Below, one piece after another: positions 44,307 to 59,800 of a stretch of 64,000 bases of DNA. The notes under the pieces are model-generated. The model did no database searches. It saw nothing but the letters and a program-made list of their open reading frames with translations, and was not told where the DNA came from. Each line of letters opens with the position of its first letter. The stretch's first letter is position 1. Source of the stretch: Hexactinellida sp. DTS-2022 (Eukaryota; Porifera; Hexactinellida); assembly GCA_028753945.1 (NCBI GenBank), contig JAPNXP010000006.1, positions 3,844,001-3,908,000 on the forward strand. Direction: 5' to 3'. The translations under genes and the position numbers were made by a program.

Positions 44307-44312
44307 TTTAAT
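44307..44312 (-). terminator. Candidate poly(A) signal of gene R (ATTAAA)
   Basis: ATTAAA on the minus strand lies about 170 nt after the gene R stop codon and is conserved in position with gene M. Confidence 0.35.
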
Positions 44313-44481
44313 AAAATACATTTCAAAATAACTTAGAAGTATATACACTTGAATAATATGACTTCCAGTAACACACTTAGAGCAAACACTTTTGGCTAAA
44401 TTGTTCATTAATATTTCAATCTATAACTAAATAATAGAAGCAGTGTCATGCATATATAGGGGAAGCTAGATATTTAGAAAG

Positions 44482-44858
44482 TTAGTTGTTTTCATATTCA
44501 TTATTGTGCTGTGCAGGCGTCACATCAAGAATCTCTCCATAAATAGGATTCGTTATAAGATCATCTGCATTGGGATTAGAATACGATTCACATGTTCCAG
44601 ATTCAAGGGCAAAATTGGAAAAGCCATAGACAGGATTTTTGCTTGATGTTGGAGATCCCGGATACTGATCTAAGTCCGAACTTCTCTTAGACTCTTTTGA
44701 TCCTCCAAACAATGCTTTGGTTGCTCCCAAGAAACCTGTGCTAAGTTTCTTTTGTCTCGGTTGCACATCTGGAGTGGCAACTTTATCCATAGTTTCAATT
44801 GGATCCTCGTATATATTCTGCTTTGTTTCGAACTCAGATGTCATCTCAAAAGCGAGAT
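44482..44858 (-). CDS. Gene R last exon: cytoplasmic tail
   Basis: The stop is at 44484-44482. The exon starts six codons upstream of the gene M equivalent (LAFEMTSEFETKQ). NPVYGF, NPIYGE and NEYENN are conserved, but YESYYNPN of gene M is CESYSNPN, so two of its three tyrosines are lost here. Confidence 0.82.
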
Positions 44859-47800
44859 CTAGAAGGAATATAGAAATAAAGCACATGTTTAGATTCATAT
44901 TTTTCACAAGTTACAGGACCAGGCAACTCAGTTCCCAATATAAATTGAAAATAGGCATTTTTTTTTAATTTCATAGAAAATAACATTAGCCAAAAAGTAA
45001 GAATAGTAATTAAACCAAGTCGTCGGAGAATTTATGCCTAAACTGGTCAAAGTCTGGTAAACTATTATTTAGAATAGTAAAGACTTACTGATTCTTGCTG
45101 CATCCTCAATTTCTACTTCTTTTGCTTGGAATCTTTCAAGAGTATTCATCTCAGCACCTGCTTTCTTGAATCTGCTAGCCACAGTTGAGCTAGCAGTCGC
45201 AGAGGATGACAAAGTACCACTTGGACCTGTCCCACTTCCTTCAACTACTTTCCTTCTCTTCAGAATAGCCTGCACTTCTCTATTCCTAATCACCACCACC
45301 AGCAAGAAAACTAATCCAATAAGACCATTCAACATGATGAATAAGTACTCGAGAACTGTGCTCTGAATTGTGACATTAAGAATGAGGATAAGCCAAGGAA
45401 TCCCTAATACTGGGGTTAACACCATTGCAGTGACCATTGCATCTTTAATTATATCTTTGTGAGGAGTATTATTGTTCCCCCATTTATTATGGATGATTTT
45501 TAAGATGGCTATTATGAGGAATACAACGTTGATCAAGATGATAACTAGCACAGGAATAATGAACGCCCAAATAACACCTCGTTCATAAGCGAGAAAACAA
45601 TGTTTGCTCGAGTCTACATAATATTCTCTCGTGACGATGATTGTTATGAGTGGAATCACTAGTGGGAACATCCATCCGAATACAATGAGGTAGGGATATA
45701 TCTTCCTACTTGACATAACACCTATAAATAAATACTTTATGAAATACTAGTATATTATAATTTGATGTCTTTGTTATTTTAATCCACTGGTAAAGAATCT
45801 ACATTAAAATCAAGCTCAATCTAAAACTGTAACCATGTTGATAGACTATTATAAGAGTTTTACTGTGCCGACTATACTATAGATAGTGGTCCAGTATAGA
45901 AAAGACTGCCTTGGTTAGTTATTATTATATTTAGTCCGTATCCCCTCCAAAGAACAGAGTTTACTATCTAAGAATTCAAATTTTCAGGATAGGTATCTCA
46001 TGCGCTACAGATGTGCACCTGGCGTAACGATATTTGATAATTCACATTTCCATCCCAAAAGGTGACAAACTTTACCAATTAAATTCGAGGGTTGTCCCAG
46101 TATGGATTATCGAGTAGCATTCAATTAGTATCAAATGATTTTCTATCAATTGTTAAGTGTGCATTATTTAATTCCTAAAAGAGGCTGTAAATTAATTGGT
46201 CGAGAGTATATTAATGCATCCAATCATTATTTGTGTTCCAACAGTTATTTCAATCAGTTATTTTACAGCTTTTTCTTTGGTGGCACTATTAATCAACCAA
46301 CGACCATTATATAGTGCTACGATTAGACATGCTGTCAGCACAGCTAGAATTTTAGATTTTTCATCCTTTATATTTGGTATATTTTATTTATTTATTAACC
46401 AATGTTTCCTCTAATAAACGCCTTCGGGTATGTTGACCGGTCAATGGCCGGTTCGTGCTGACCAATTAAAAAATAATACTGTTAATAACCGGCCCCCTTT
46501 TGTTACATGCCACTGTTCCAAAGTCTGTTCTCATGTACGGCCCTTTATTGTGTGTTTATATCTGAACACATTATTTAATACTGATTGAAATAATTAACGA
46601 ATACGAATCGTTCGGTATCGGTCGCTTCGCGATGGATAATTCAACCACTACGCTATCTCGCTTTTTTAAATATACAAAACAACGACACCAATTGTTCACA
46701 TCAAAAATTTGTTGACTTTAATTCGTAATCAGCATACTTGTTTACCTATAATTCCCGTTTGAAGCTACCTTCTAGGTTCATTTTTAATTTTCAAAATTTA
46801 TTCATCAATTTTTGTAAACTAAAAATATTAATCTTATATATTAAATCACAAAGATTATTTGTGTATTGATCGGAATTGATTGAGGATCTAAAATTTATTG
46901 GTCACCTAGAATTGTAGAATCATATATTATCTGAGGAATGTATAGATGCATATATCTATACAGTCAACTCCGCTTAATAGAGCCACCTCGGGACCAAGTA
47001 GTTTTGACCCGATTAAGCGGAGAAATCGATTAACCGAAAATATTGTAAGCCAAACTGTTATTCTGTCCTATAAATCCTGTGAAAATTTGACACTATTAAG
47101 CGGATAAACCGATTAACCGGTGGCTATATTAAGCGGAGTTGACTGCATTATTAAACTCGATTGTTGTGTGTAATTGTGTGTGTGTTTGTCCGAATTGTAT
47201 TAAAGTGATGGGGGAATAGAAACCGCATTTATAATTGAGATAGAAGCTAACTTCCAAATGTTGTAATAGGTCAACAAGTATGCTGAATATAAATTTCGAA
47301 CTTACAAATTTCTAATATGTATATTTATTGTTGTTGTTGTTGTTTAAACAAATAGTTAAACAAATTAATAAAAATTCATAATGAACCTATAAGCTAGCTT
47401 TCAACGGCTTTTATAGGTAAAACAGGATGCTGGACACGTATTTCGTAATTATAAATTTACAATAAGAATATTTATTGTTGTTTTTCACAAAAATAGGGGA
47501 AAAGTTATTCAAAAAAAAAAACCAATTTGACCGGCCATTTGGCAGACTAAATAGAATTTTGAACGGCCGGACGGTCAAAAAATGGCTTATAGGGCACTTT
47601 GATATGAACGAAATATAAAATAATGAGCCCACAATAAGAATTTAAATTCTACATTTTCAGCCTACATAACTTATTTCCAAATGCATGGTTAATACTAAGT
47701 TTAATCCTCAAATTTCTAGGGCGAATATTTAAAGGAAAAATATTGAGAACTAAAGAACGAAAGAAATTCAATAGATACACTTACCAAACACAAGTTTGTA

Positions 47801-50800
47801 CATGATGAGTATTCCAATGCACAGTGTCCAGGTGAATACAGCAAGCCATGCGTAGTGGAGTGCAAATGCTATAATCATGCAAATAACTTCATTGAATTTG
47901 CCAGACTCGACACCAAACAAGAACAAACCCACAGCCAACAACATTGAAATGCAGTAGTTGAAATAGACAATGTTTGTTTCCACTTTGAAGAAAGCTTTGC
48001 CAGCAATACAGAATAGAATTAGTGAAATGATGAGGGAGATGAATGAGATTCCAAGCAGTATGTAAGTAAATACAGATAGTACTTTTCTTTCAACATTGGA
48101 ACCAGGAGGCTTATAGGGTGTAACGAAGACAGCGAAGCTTGTCAAATGAAGTGATTCACAAACAGCACTCGATGTCGTAGATGAAACTAATGTAAGTCCA
48201 GTACTGATCCAACTAGTTTCTTCCAAATACACGCAAACGCTTTGGTATCCAGGGCTTGAGGTTATTTCAAATTCGAATGATACCTATAAGAAAATTAAAT
48301 TTATTATCAAAAGTAAATGGGATGACCCAAACAAATCCATTACCTCTTCTGCTAGGATGATTTTTCCATCTTTTCCGGCAATGGAAGTAGTCAGAATATC
48401 ACTGGCTTGACTAAATCTTGATTCTCCAATTGGTCTATTGGGCCTCTTAATAAACGATGTTGCAATCTATATAAAACATGTGTCTTACATACAGAATTTC
48501 CGAGCCCTTGACAAGCTAAATTTGATTTTCAATGATATTTCGATTTAGAATAACATTAATTGTACTCACAATGCATATTATTCAGGCAAAACTAATCCAA
48601 TATGATAATTGCAAGAAATTTCTGGAATTGGAATGAAATTTTCAATCCATTGGAATTCATGGTTTAGCAAATATTAATTTCTATTTTAAATTAACTTAAT
48701 TTTAAGAAGTGTTTACCGCTAATCTGTTGTCAGAAGTAGAAAGTGACCTTGCGACAGTCAATGAGATTGATATAGACACGGAGTATTCAGCTTCTGTAGC
48801 ACTCGGTAAAGGTAACGTGAGATCATAATCGGAGAGTTCAATGACTTCAATTATAATCGTAATTGTTTGGGATACCACAGTGCGAGAACTACTTCCTGGG
48901 ATGGCTAATAACTCCTCACTGAGACGACCTGAAAATGTTTCTAGTGTGCGTAATGCAATAGCCAGAGCTGATGATACGGATCCAACTGAGCCCTCATTAG
49001 CTGCCTAAAGGTACATATATAGAATAATCAGGCTTTATTTCAGATATTAAGTGGATGAGAATATTCTTATGCAGCAATCATCGAGCTTTGAAGTTACTTA
49101 TGTTCCTATATACTCTTTTGCTTCTAAAAATGACTAGTATCTCTAAAGATTTACAGTATAATAATGCTAATGATCGGTGATGCCAATAAGTAATGGAATG
49201 ATTCGTTTAAAGGAATGGAATAATATATAAAAAATTTCAATAATCTTTTTCTATATTGCAATTGTAGTTACTACCGTATATACTCTAATAGTAGTCCCTA
49301 TTCGAATAATCGCCTACCTCCAATCATAGTCCCCCCAAATTAGCAAATAAAAATTTACTACTGGTACCCTGAGTAAATTTATTTGTCTAATATTAGTCGC
49401 AATACGATTATCAACCGACTATACTAAATAAATTGTATCAACATGTGATATTCTCGAAAAGTCACCAAAATTATTGGTCAGAAAATGGGCCAAAAAGAAT
49501 AATCGCCCAGGCTACTATTCGAATAAATACGGTATTTATCATTCACAGATCCTATAAAAATAAAGAAACTTAAATCATATTGAAACTTACTGTTTGGGGA
49601 TCTGTTTCGTTGGTCAGATTTAAACTTCCACCAACAACAGTGCTCAGCAGATTTGTAACAGAGTTTGTTGTTTCGTTGCTAAATGTTCCATTCGTTTTGT
49701 TGACAATCAATTCTATTGAAGTCGCAGCACTCTGAAGAATTGCGTTATTTTGCTCGATTGTGTTGTTAGGATTAGAAATTCCTAAATTAACAGAGTTGTC
49801 GAGAATAGTGGCCGTTTGTCCAGCATTCTCATCACTGATCGTTATTGCATTGGTAAGATTATTCCTTAATTCCTCTAAAGTCTCAGTTATTTCTTCTGTA
49901 GTGGTTTCAATTATAAACGTCGCAGTTACAATATCTTTGCCGAACATATTTTCTGCTACACATTGGAATGTGTTAGTATGACTATTAAGAACGGTTGCTG
50001 TAACAAAGAGGGTCGAACTCCCGATAGTATCATTGTCACGCGTCCAGTAAATATTTGGTGTAGGTGTGCCATTAGCCGTACACACAATTGGTATATTAAC
50101 ATTAATATTGGTAAGTGTGTTGGTGAAAGATGAATTTGGAGAAGTTATAACAGGAGGTATTTGTACGTAATAGGTCACAGAAAAGACATCTCTGCCAACA
50201 AAATTCTCTGCTACACAATAGAAGACATTAGTTGAATTAGGTAGATGATTGGAAGTTATTTCTAGAAGTGAATTTTCCATTCGATCTATAAAGTTTTGTG
50301 TCCAGTATACATCTGGTTGTGGTATTCCTTCAGCAATACATGAAAAGTTATTTCCAACGAAACTATCGAAAGTTGTCAGTGTGTAGGTTTCATTAGCGGA
50401 AAAGGAGATTATATGGGCGATTTCTATAAATAAAGTGTATTAAATATTTATATTTTCATTTTATAATAAGAATACAGTAGAATCTCTTTAGTACGAACAC
50501 CATGGGACCGCCAAATGACTTCGTCTTATTCGGAATTTGTATTAACCGGTGTCATTCGTTTTGAAAAAGCTTTTTTGTGGACTAAAATAATTTTCATATA
50601 AAACGTAATTTTGTATTAACCGTATTTGTACTAACAAGGTTCTACTGTATTTGCAAAATAAGTGAACATAACTAAATATATGGATATTAATTGTTGGTAC
50701 CTTGTTTTGGCTCGCATGATAGTCTAACATGTTCATTGTTACCACAGTTGTGCTTTGTTGTATATTCGCAATCAAATATTTCTTGTTCATCTCCTGTGCA

Positions 50801-53800
50801 TCTAACATCATCTATAAGATATGGATACAATCTGCTGTTGGCAGTAACACCGGTTTCAGAGGTAAGCACTGCACCCAGTCCGAGCTGACGACAAGCTACT
50901 ATTGCTGCATTCATATCCCAATGATCATCACACACATAACCCCATCCATGGAAGTAAATCTCGAGAACTCCTGTGTTATTATTATTATTCAATCGAATGT
51001 CTCCATTCACTATTGGAAAACAGGGAATAACAATAAATTCATACGTACAAGGGACTCTTTAGTGTCCATTGACAATATGCAGGAAATTATATGAAATATA
51101 GTCTCTTCATGAAAGATAATGTTGGGGTCAATGGAATTTTTCGATGCATATTATTAAATTCAATATTATTTACTATTGAGGTGATACTACTGTATTTCTC
51201 AGTCAATTATCCGATTGGGTCAACCAATCATCCGATTCAGTCAACCAATCATCCGATTCAGTAAACCAATTATCCGATTGGGTCAACCAATCATCCGATT
51301 GGGTCAACCAATTATCCGACTCATCCAATGAATATGAATACAGTTGTTTTTCATTTTGGTATACGGTTGGTGTATTTATATAAGCAGGTAAATATGAGGC
51401 ACAAACAAATAATTTGCTCAATAACTTTCAAGATACAAACTTTGATTCTTCAAAAAGAAAATAACAGGGAACCAACGCACACCACATATTACGATGCTTT
51501 GTGCAGTATCTCCAAACGTGGGACTGATTCATCACACCATCATCGTTGGAGGAGCTAAACAATCCCACTTCGATCAATTCATCCAAGAATTGTTCGTTTG
51601 CGATTTTGGACAACCGTTAGTTGAACATCAAGGACTTACCAAAACGCATGTCATTCTTGATAACGCTCCTTGTCATAGAGGTGTAGAAAACCGGTTAGGT
51701 GAAATTATCCCTCCGAACTTCGAGTTGGTCCGACTTCCACCTTATTCATGTGAATTAAACCCCATCGAATTCACCTTTAACAGCGTTATAGCTCACGTAA
51801 AACGAGCTCTCAGTCAACATGGACCATGTACACCTCCAGATGGGACTACATTTATATCAGCAAGAAGGCAATTGCTATTGAATATTTGCCCTGGAGCTTT
51901 ACAAAGTATTACACAAGCTGCCACACTCAATGCATTTTACCATGTATTGACTGTTACAGCCGCTAAAGCTATTAGACTCGAAGATCTATAGTACCTAATA
52001 TACTAATCTCTATCAACACTATTACCATTATATATCATTTATGTCTTATTACTATCATTATCTATATCGTTATCATCCTTAGAATGGATTCGGGTAATTG
52101 GTTGACTGAATCGGATGATTGGTTGACCCAATCGGATAATTGACTGAGAAATACAGTAGTATAAATCCAATTTCCTATCATTTAGGAGATAATTTATTGT
52201 AGAGACGATACTCCATCGGTCTTTTCATACCATTTAGGATCAAAAGAAATGTGAGAAAAACTAAAAATTAAAAAAAATCTTAAAAATGAATGTTAATGAA
52301 ATAATAAAGCCTTTGATACAGACCTTCTTACGTATCTTATTAGAAATTTGTATAGGAAAATCTAAGCCGAAATTAATACATTATAACTAACCTGGTGGGT
52401 TGCATTGTACTTCGACAATATGGTCAGAAGTGCAGGTAGATTCATATGATGAACAGTTACACAATGAATCCTCATTTCCAACACATGTAAATTTCCTTTG
52501 CAAAACTGGGAGAAAATCAGTTGAAGTATTTCGGTGAACAGCGATATTGTTGTGAGATAAAATTCCTCCATTTTCATTGCAAACGACATGGGAATTTTGG
52601 TCTGTAAAATCATCAGCACACAGATAATACCAACCAAAGGAATAATAACGAACAACTTGAGGGAAATATACAGCATCAGGGGCATATGATTCACATCCGT
52701 CTAAATAATTTGGGTAACAGTAATATTGTCTATTTGTCAAAAATTATGTAAGAAACTAATATGGTATAGAACAGTTACACCTAATTTTAAAATGAATTAA
52801 AGTTCACAGAAATTCTCATAAAGTTTCATGGATTTATTCAATAAAGGTATTTCACTTACCAGATACACAGTTCAGGTTGACTGAATAATAATAATAATTG
52901 CAATGATTTCCCAAATCATAACTACAGTCACTCAGTTTCGATTCATTGCCAAAACAGACAACATTTTGAATCCAATAACCATAGTAATCATTGTAATAAT
53001 AATTATAATAGTTTTCATTTACTTCACCAGCTCTTCTATACCCAAGCTGTCTACAAGCTACTGCACTGTCAGAAATATCCCAACGGGCGTAGCAGATACT
53101 TCTCCAGACACCATTGTAATACATCTGAAGTGCACGTTCCAAGTGGACTCTTAATTGACCAAATTCTAGATTAGGATTTATAATAAATGCAAATAGCCAA
53201 ATAGATTGAAAATTACACAAACATTTAATCCAATGTGTAATGGATAAATTCTCACCTGGTATCTCACATTGAACAACAGCTAGTTCATCATCCTCACAAT
53301 GATTTGTAGAATATGAACAGTTACAAAGAGATCGTTCGTTTCCAATGCAAGAGTATGTATTAGATGAAATGGCATAGTTATTTCCTGTACTATCTCGAGT
53401 AATATTACTGATTTCAATTGCTGGTCCATAGTTTCCCTCACGACATACAACATCAGCTGTTTCCCAAGTCATTCCACTCGCACAGAGATAATAGTTGGAA
53501 TGACCATCATATAATCTTATTGGTGTCGGATTGGTTGCATTGTGGATGATTGATTCACAACTCCCTATGAGGCATTAAAATTAACAATATTCATTGAAAA
53601 ATTACACTTGAACGAAAAGACATGTATATTTTCATTTAATTATTACGCCAATAATGAGCGTTTTACAATTTTCAGTTTTGTCACCTTCTGGGCTAAAACA
53701 TGTTTAGCTTTTTCTTATATAATATATATTTAAACTACTTTCTATAGGAACTATTTTCCAACTGCCAACCAAATTTAAGTCAGTAGCTCCTACCAGTTCG

Positions 53801-56800
53801 TCAATCAATTCTGACCTGCTAATCTTTTGGGGAAATTTTACAAAATTAATTTGTGTTTAAATCTATCAATTTTCTATATCTATCAATAGAAAAATCACCC
53901 ATTAGAAACATTTATCAATAAAGAGAGAAAAACATACCAGATTCACAGAACAAAACAACGGTATAACTACAACTAGTCGTTGTGGCGTAGTGACAATCCA
54001 AGAGATTTGCTTCAGTGCCTTCACATTGTAAATTTCGTAATAGATAATCTTCATAATCTGAAATGTAATTGTGGTATTTCCTGCTCCAATAATTAAATGT
54101 TCTATATCCCAGTTGTCTGCATGCAACTGTGGAATCATTATGATCGAAAGTATTCGAACATACATACTTCCAAGTGTCACTGTACACTTCGAGTGAACCA
54201 TCAACGCTTGAAATTCGAATTGAACCATTTTCTAACAAAAATCATAACTGTAAATACACTAACATTTGAAATTAAATTTTATAAATTATGTTATTTGATA
54301 AACGAATAATTAAAAAATTAAAAATGAAAGTTAGGAATATTTTATAATTTATACATTATCAAATTTTTATTTAAAGTCCCCTTCCGGAATGATACTAATA
54401 TACAGAAGGAAAGCACAAAATATCAAAATGGGATTTTGTAATACAGTCGACTCCGCTTAATAGAGTCACCTCGGGACCAGGTCGTTTTTATCCGATTAAG
54501 CGGAGAAATCTATTAGCCCATGGCTCTATTAAGCGGAGTCGACTGTAGGAAAAATTTTAAATGACATTCTCATAGTATGTAGAAGCTGTTGAATTTTGCA
54601 ATTTTGTTAAGAAAAGTGAAAGACTATTTATGCAAACACAATTTTTTGTCCCTCAGATAGTTCATTTTTTGTTTAGCTGGCGGCATCGCAAACTAACCTG
54701 GAATCCCGCACAGAACTTCCACCACCTTTCCAGATGTGCATACCTCTTCAGATACCGAACAGTTGCAGAGAGAAGATTCATTTCCGTAGCAATTATGTTT
54801 CAATGGGTAAATGTTTGCAAATGATTGCAGATCCAACTCACTAACATTCCTATACGAGACAGCTGATGTGTGGGCTGTCTCTCTACACACAACGTCTGCA
54901 TTCTCCGCAGTGAATCCAGCAGCACATATATAATAACGCTTTTCATCCACAAAATATTCCACCAAGTGGTAATCCCCAGCCGTCAAAGGAGCATGTACCT
55001 CACAATCTCCTAAAGGAAATTAGAAATAAATTCTACAGATCATTTCCTAAATTAGACTCTATTGGAAGTTAGGAAGTGCTATTTTGCAATATAATATAAA
55101 TACCGAATTTATAATTTTGGCCCACGAAAACAATAAGCGTCGGGGTGCTTATTCGGGAAAATAAGGTAAGTGAAAATTCATTCAATATCTAATATACGAG
55201 CCCTTCGGTCTCGGTCGCTTTGCGACGGTTCGGCGCTTCACGCTTCAATAGACAACCGCTGCGCGGCCTTACTACGCCTTGAAACTAATTATTTATACTC
55301 TATTAATCACGAGCCCTTCGGTTTCGGTCGCTTTGCGACAGATCGGTGATACACACCTCAAATTAACGGCCGCTGTGCGGCCTTACTCGTCACACTTTCT
55401 ATCATGGAAATGGTAGAAAGGGACGTTATGATTTTAAATTTTCATTAATTTGTTTACCTATTTGTGTAAACAACAACAACAAATACTCATATTAGAATTT
55501 TGTAAATGCGAAATTCGTGTTCAGCACACTTGTTTACTTATAATACCGTTGAAAGCTAACTTCTAGGTTGATTTTGAATTTTCATTAATTTGTTTACCTA
55601 TTTGTGTTGTTTTGACAAAAATGGTCCCTACAAAATTCCAATTAATTCTGGATAAACACACAAACAAACACACAACAATTTCGATTTTAATATATAGATA
55701 GATACACTAACCTCGTGTGCAGTAGAGAAGGATCTTTTGACCGTAAGATGTATGAGTGTGTTCATAATGCGGGTAGGTAAATGAACAGCTACCAATCGTG
55801 TAGTTACATTGTTCCAGGCTTTGCTCAAGACCATTACATTCTACGCCAGTGAATCCAGTCGGATAGATGCTGTTAAGGTGACTCAACGTACTGTAGGTAG
55901 AATATAGAACACTTTTGTAACCCAATTGTTTGCATGCAACAAGAGAAGCTGTGTTGTCCCAACTGTAGCTGCATACAAGGTTCCATGCATTATTGATGTA
56001 TATCTCTAGCAGATTTCCATAATAGTCACTGTAGCGAAGAGTTCCATTATCTTAAAAATGCAGATAATATAAAATTTAATTGGTAATATCTATTATTTAA
56101 TGACTAATACTTACCAGGAGGTGAACATTTGATCGTGGCAACTTCATTTTCACAAGTGCTATCAGTTTGAATACAGTTACTGTCACACAAACTGGATTCA
56201 TTACCTTTGCACACTATACTATATGGGTATATCTCATAGATGGGATTCAACTGAGATCTGAGAGTAGAACCAATCGATTCCGCTCCATTGGCAAATCCGT
56301 TCTCTCGGCAGATTACGTTTGCTTCATTGATAGTTATTGCGGTTGAGCAGAGATAGAACCATTCTTCATCTTTATAGAGTCTAGCAGGCTCTATCGCAGT
56401 ATGTCCGTTGAAAATGTAGGATTGACAACCCTCTAAAAATAGAATGGATATTATTATGGTTGTTACATTCAAATAGATAGTATTTTGTCGAATTTTTAGC
56501 ACTGCGGCCCAAAATCATATAGTATAGTTATTTACTATTCAATTTGTTTACTATTGTATGTATGTACGTGTGTATCTTTATTACAGTGGTAGTAATTATT
56601 TTTTATTAGTGATATTGAAATTTTATAGTTATTACCTGTCCGACATGAGATTTCAATGCTGTAGGAGCAGTATGAACTATTGTGATATTGACAATCTAAG
56701 AGATTAGTTTCGTTTCCCACACACACAACATTATTGATATGTCCAGAGCTCGAATACGAGTACCCAGAATATACTCCACTATATGATAGTGCGTCTAGAT

Positions 56801-59800
56801 AGCCTAGATATCTACAGACTAGATCGGAGCTTGCTTGGTTCCAATAATAAGAATTATAGCAGACTCTCTTCCATCCATTTGTATAACTCTCCAATAACCC
56901 TGAAGATCCATTGGTGAGGCGAATGTGACCAAAAGCTATAGAAAACGTGCAAAGGCTATAAATTTTTGCCTCAACAATATTAAAATATTAATTTGTAAAT
57001 ATAAAACATTTAAATTTAATCGGGGAAACAATAATGTGACTTAGCTCCAATTACTTAAATCTTTTCCATTTTTCAAATGCCAGCGTACTGCTATCTCTTG
57101 GTTGCAACGCCTCGTACTTCAAATGATTAATTTAATAGGTAATCTGGAAAGACTTTGTGGCCATAACGACGGAATTATGAGAGAGTTTACATAAATAGAT
57201 ATAGTTAGTCTTGTTACATACAGTAAATTCTACTTAAACGGATCGCTTTTGTCCGAGAAATGTTTGACACGATTAATCGTACATTCCAATTAACCGAAAA
57301 TGTGTTATTTTCAGGCTAAACCTCCATTAATTATTAAATACTAGCAAGTTTCCCGCCGCTTTGTTGAAGTAATATGGTAATATTTTCATAAATTTGATAC
57401 TGGATAATATACAGTATTGTGGGAATATACTAAGTGGTCAGTATGACAGGTAACTGATTATATACAGTCAATGTATTCACGGTTTTAAAATGCGAAATTT
57501 CAGTTATATATTATTGCCCAAGCCCGCTCCAAAAGTACCCTATTTGCCGAAAATAAAACCTGGATCCCTTCTGACGAATACAATCAATTCTGGAAATAGA
57601 AGAAAGTATACTTGTCATATGCTACGTTGATATAAATAATGTTTTTGTATCAGAGATTAACTGCACAGTCCCTGGCGGAAGCAGAATTAAGTGGTATATA
57701 AAATTATTATTGATGGATAACGATTTCAGTAGATAATACACTAAAGAAATGCACTGTTTTTACAACATGCATCCATACCATTGACAAAGTTATTACATTA
57801 TGCCATTGTAATTATAATATTTATAATAATTTGATCCCGTTCTACAGTATGCTTTAAGAGACATTTTAATATTCATTGGATATATTACCTGGTTGTTGGC
57901 ATTGAATGTGTACAATATTGCCAGAACTACAGCTGGATTGTACAGATTGACAAGCACAGAGAGAGTTCTCATTTCCTTCGCAATTATAAGATTGTGGAGA
58001 AATAAGGTAATCGGTTGAGTTCCTTGCAACAGATGTGAATTGGGATACTTTTCCATGATCCAACTCACGACACACTACATCTGCTTCCTGTTGTCCGAAG
58101 CCATCAGCACATATAGTGTACCATTGATCGTTGTAGAGATTGACTGTACTGAGAACCAACGGGTCATAGACATGCGCTTCGCAACCTCCTAAAACACAGA
58201 TAAACTTTAGAACCTGCTGACAAATTAAATTAACACACATCTAACAATACAGTCAGGTCTGCTTATTATGAACAAGATTTCGTCTGCTTAATATGAAGAT
58301 TTTTTATTATGAACAAGCCCTATGGTCCAAATTTAACAACTTGCATAGGGTTTGTATTAAGTTGAGTTCGCTTATTATGAAGTCTCTCTATTATGAACAT
58401 AATTTTTGGTCCCTTGAATGTTCATAATAAAAGAACTTGACCATGGGCGTAGGGAGGGGGGATCAGGGGGGGGGGCAGTTGCCCCCCCCCCCCCCTAGCT
58501 CAGCCATTTTCCGGGGGTTTAATCCCCAGACCCCCTTTAAGTCGCTCGCTACGCTCGCTGGTTGTACATGCCCCCCCCCCCCTAGATTTTTTACTGTATA
58601 TGGTTACCAGTTCTATGCAACAGAAAGATGCTTAAGTATTAAATAAAGAGTATTATACCTACCTCGGTTACATGTCACACTATTTTCATAATAACAATAA
58701 GTACTGCTGCGATAGTTACATTCCAAAATATTGCTCTCTGCCCCCGTACAAGACACGTCGGAAATGAAGTAATCGCCATTATATAAGTACGCCTCAGTAT
58801 ACAGATTAATGATGGATAATGCATTTCTATAACCAAAGCTTCTACAAGCAACATCAGCTGTGACATGATTAAAGTAGTAACCACAGACTCTTCTCCAGCC
58901 ATTCTGATATACTTGAAGAGATCCAGAAGTTTCATTCGAGTTCCGAACTGTTCCTTCAACTAGTACAAATAAATAAACACCAAATTTATCTGCTGAAGTA
59001 CACTTATTTACCTGGAGGATTACATTGAAGTACAACAACCGTATCGGAGGTACATTGTTCAGTTATTGTAGGACAGTCACATAACGAATCTTCTTCACCA
59101 GTACAGTTGTGAATCTTTGAATATATCAAAGTATTGCTGGACAGATTTTGACCACTGACAGACGAATATGTGAGAAAATCCCCAAAATCATTCTCATGAC
59201 AGATAACATTACCAGTCTGCATGGTAAATTGCTGAACACAAATATAATGCCAAGCTCCATCAATGAAGAACTGTACTACCTGCTCTCTCTGGTCGGCATC
59301 TCCAGCAAAAGACTCACAACCACCTTTTGGATATGGAATATAAATTACAGTTTCGATTAACATATTAAGCTCAGTAGTTAATTAGCAGGATAATTTATTT
59401 GATCATTAGGATCTTTAGGAATTACACTGGCTTTAAATAACTTGGGGAAATATGTAGATTATAATTATTGTTACCAGAAAGTCGGATATCGAAATATCGG
59501 TATTCAGTATTAATTGAATGTATACTGTATATATTCAGCCAACTCCGAATACTGGACGAGCCTACTCTATATATCGGCCAACACTATTCAATTTAAAACT
59601 TTGCTTATCAAAGGCGTATTTTTGACAAAATATGAATTTTCAACTGGCAGAAAATTTCAATTCAATAGATTTTTGACCGATATATAAGTAATTACTTCTT
59701 TCTATCCTCATAAATTACTCAGTTAAACTCACTTCTGTCACAAACAACAGTTGGTTTATAATGACAATATGAAGCGTTGTAATAGTCACAATCAGTTAAA

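Noticed and set aside
51203-51421. Minus-strand open frame with repeated DDWLTQS units
   Set aside because: It translates the 21-bp repeats inside the transposon's left inverted end, so it is not a protein gene.
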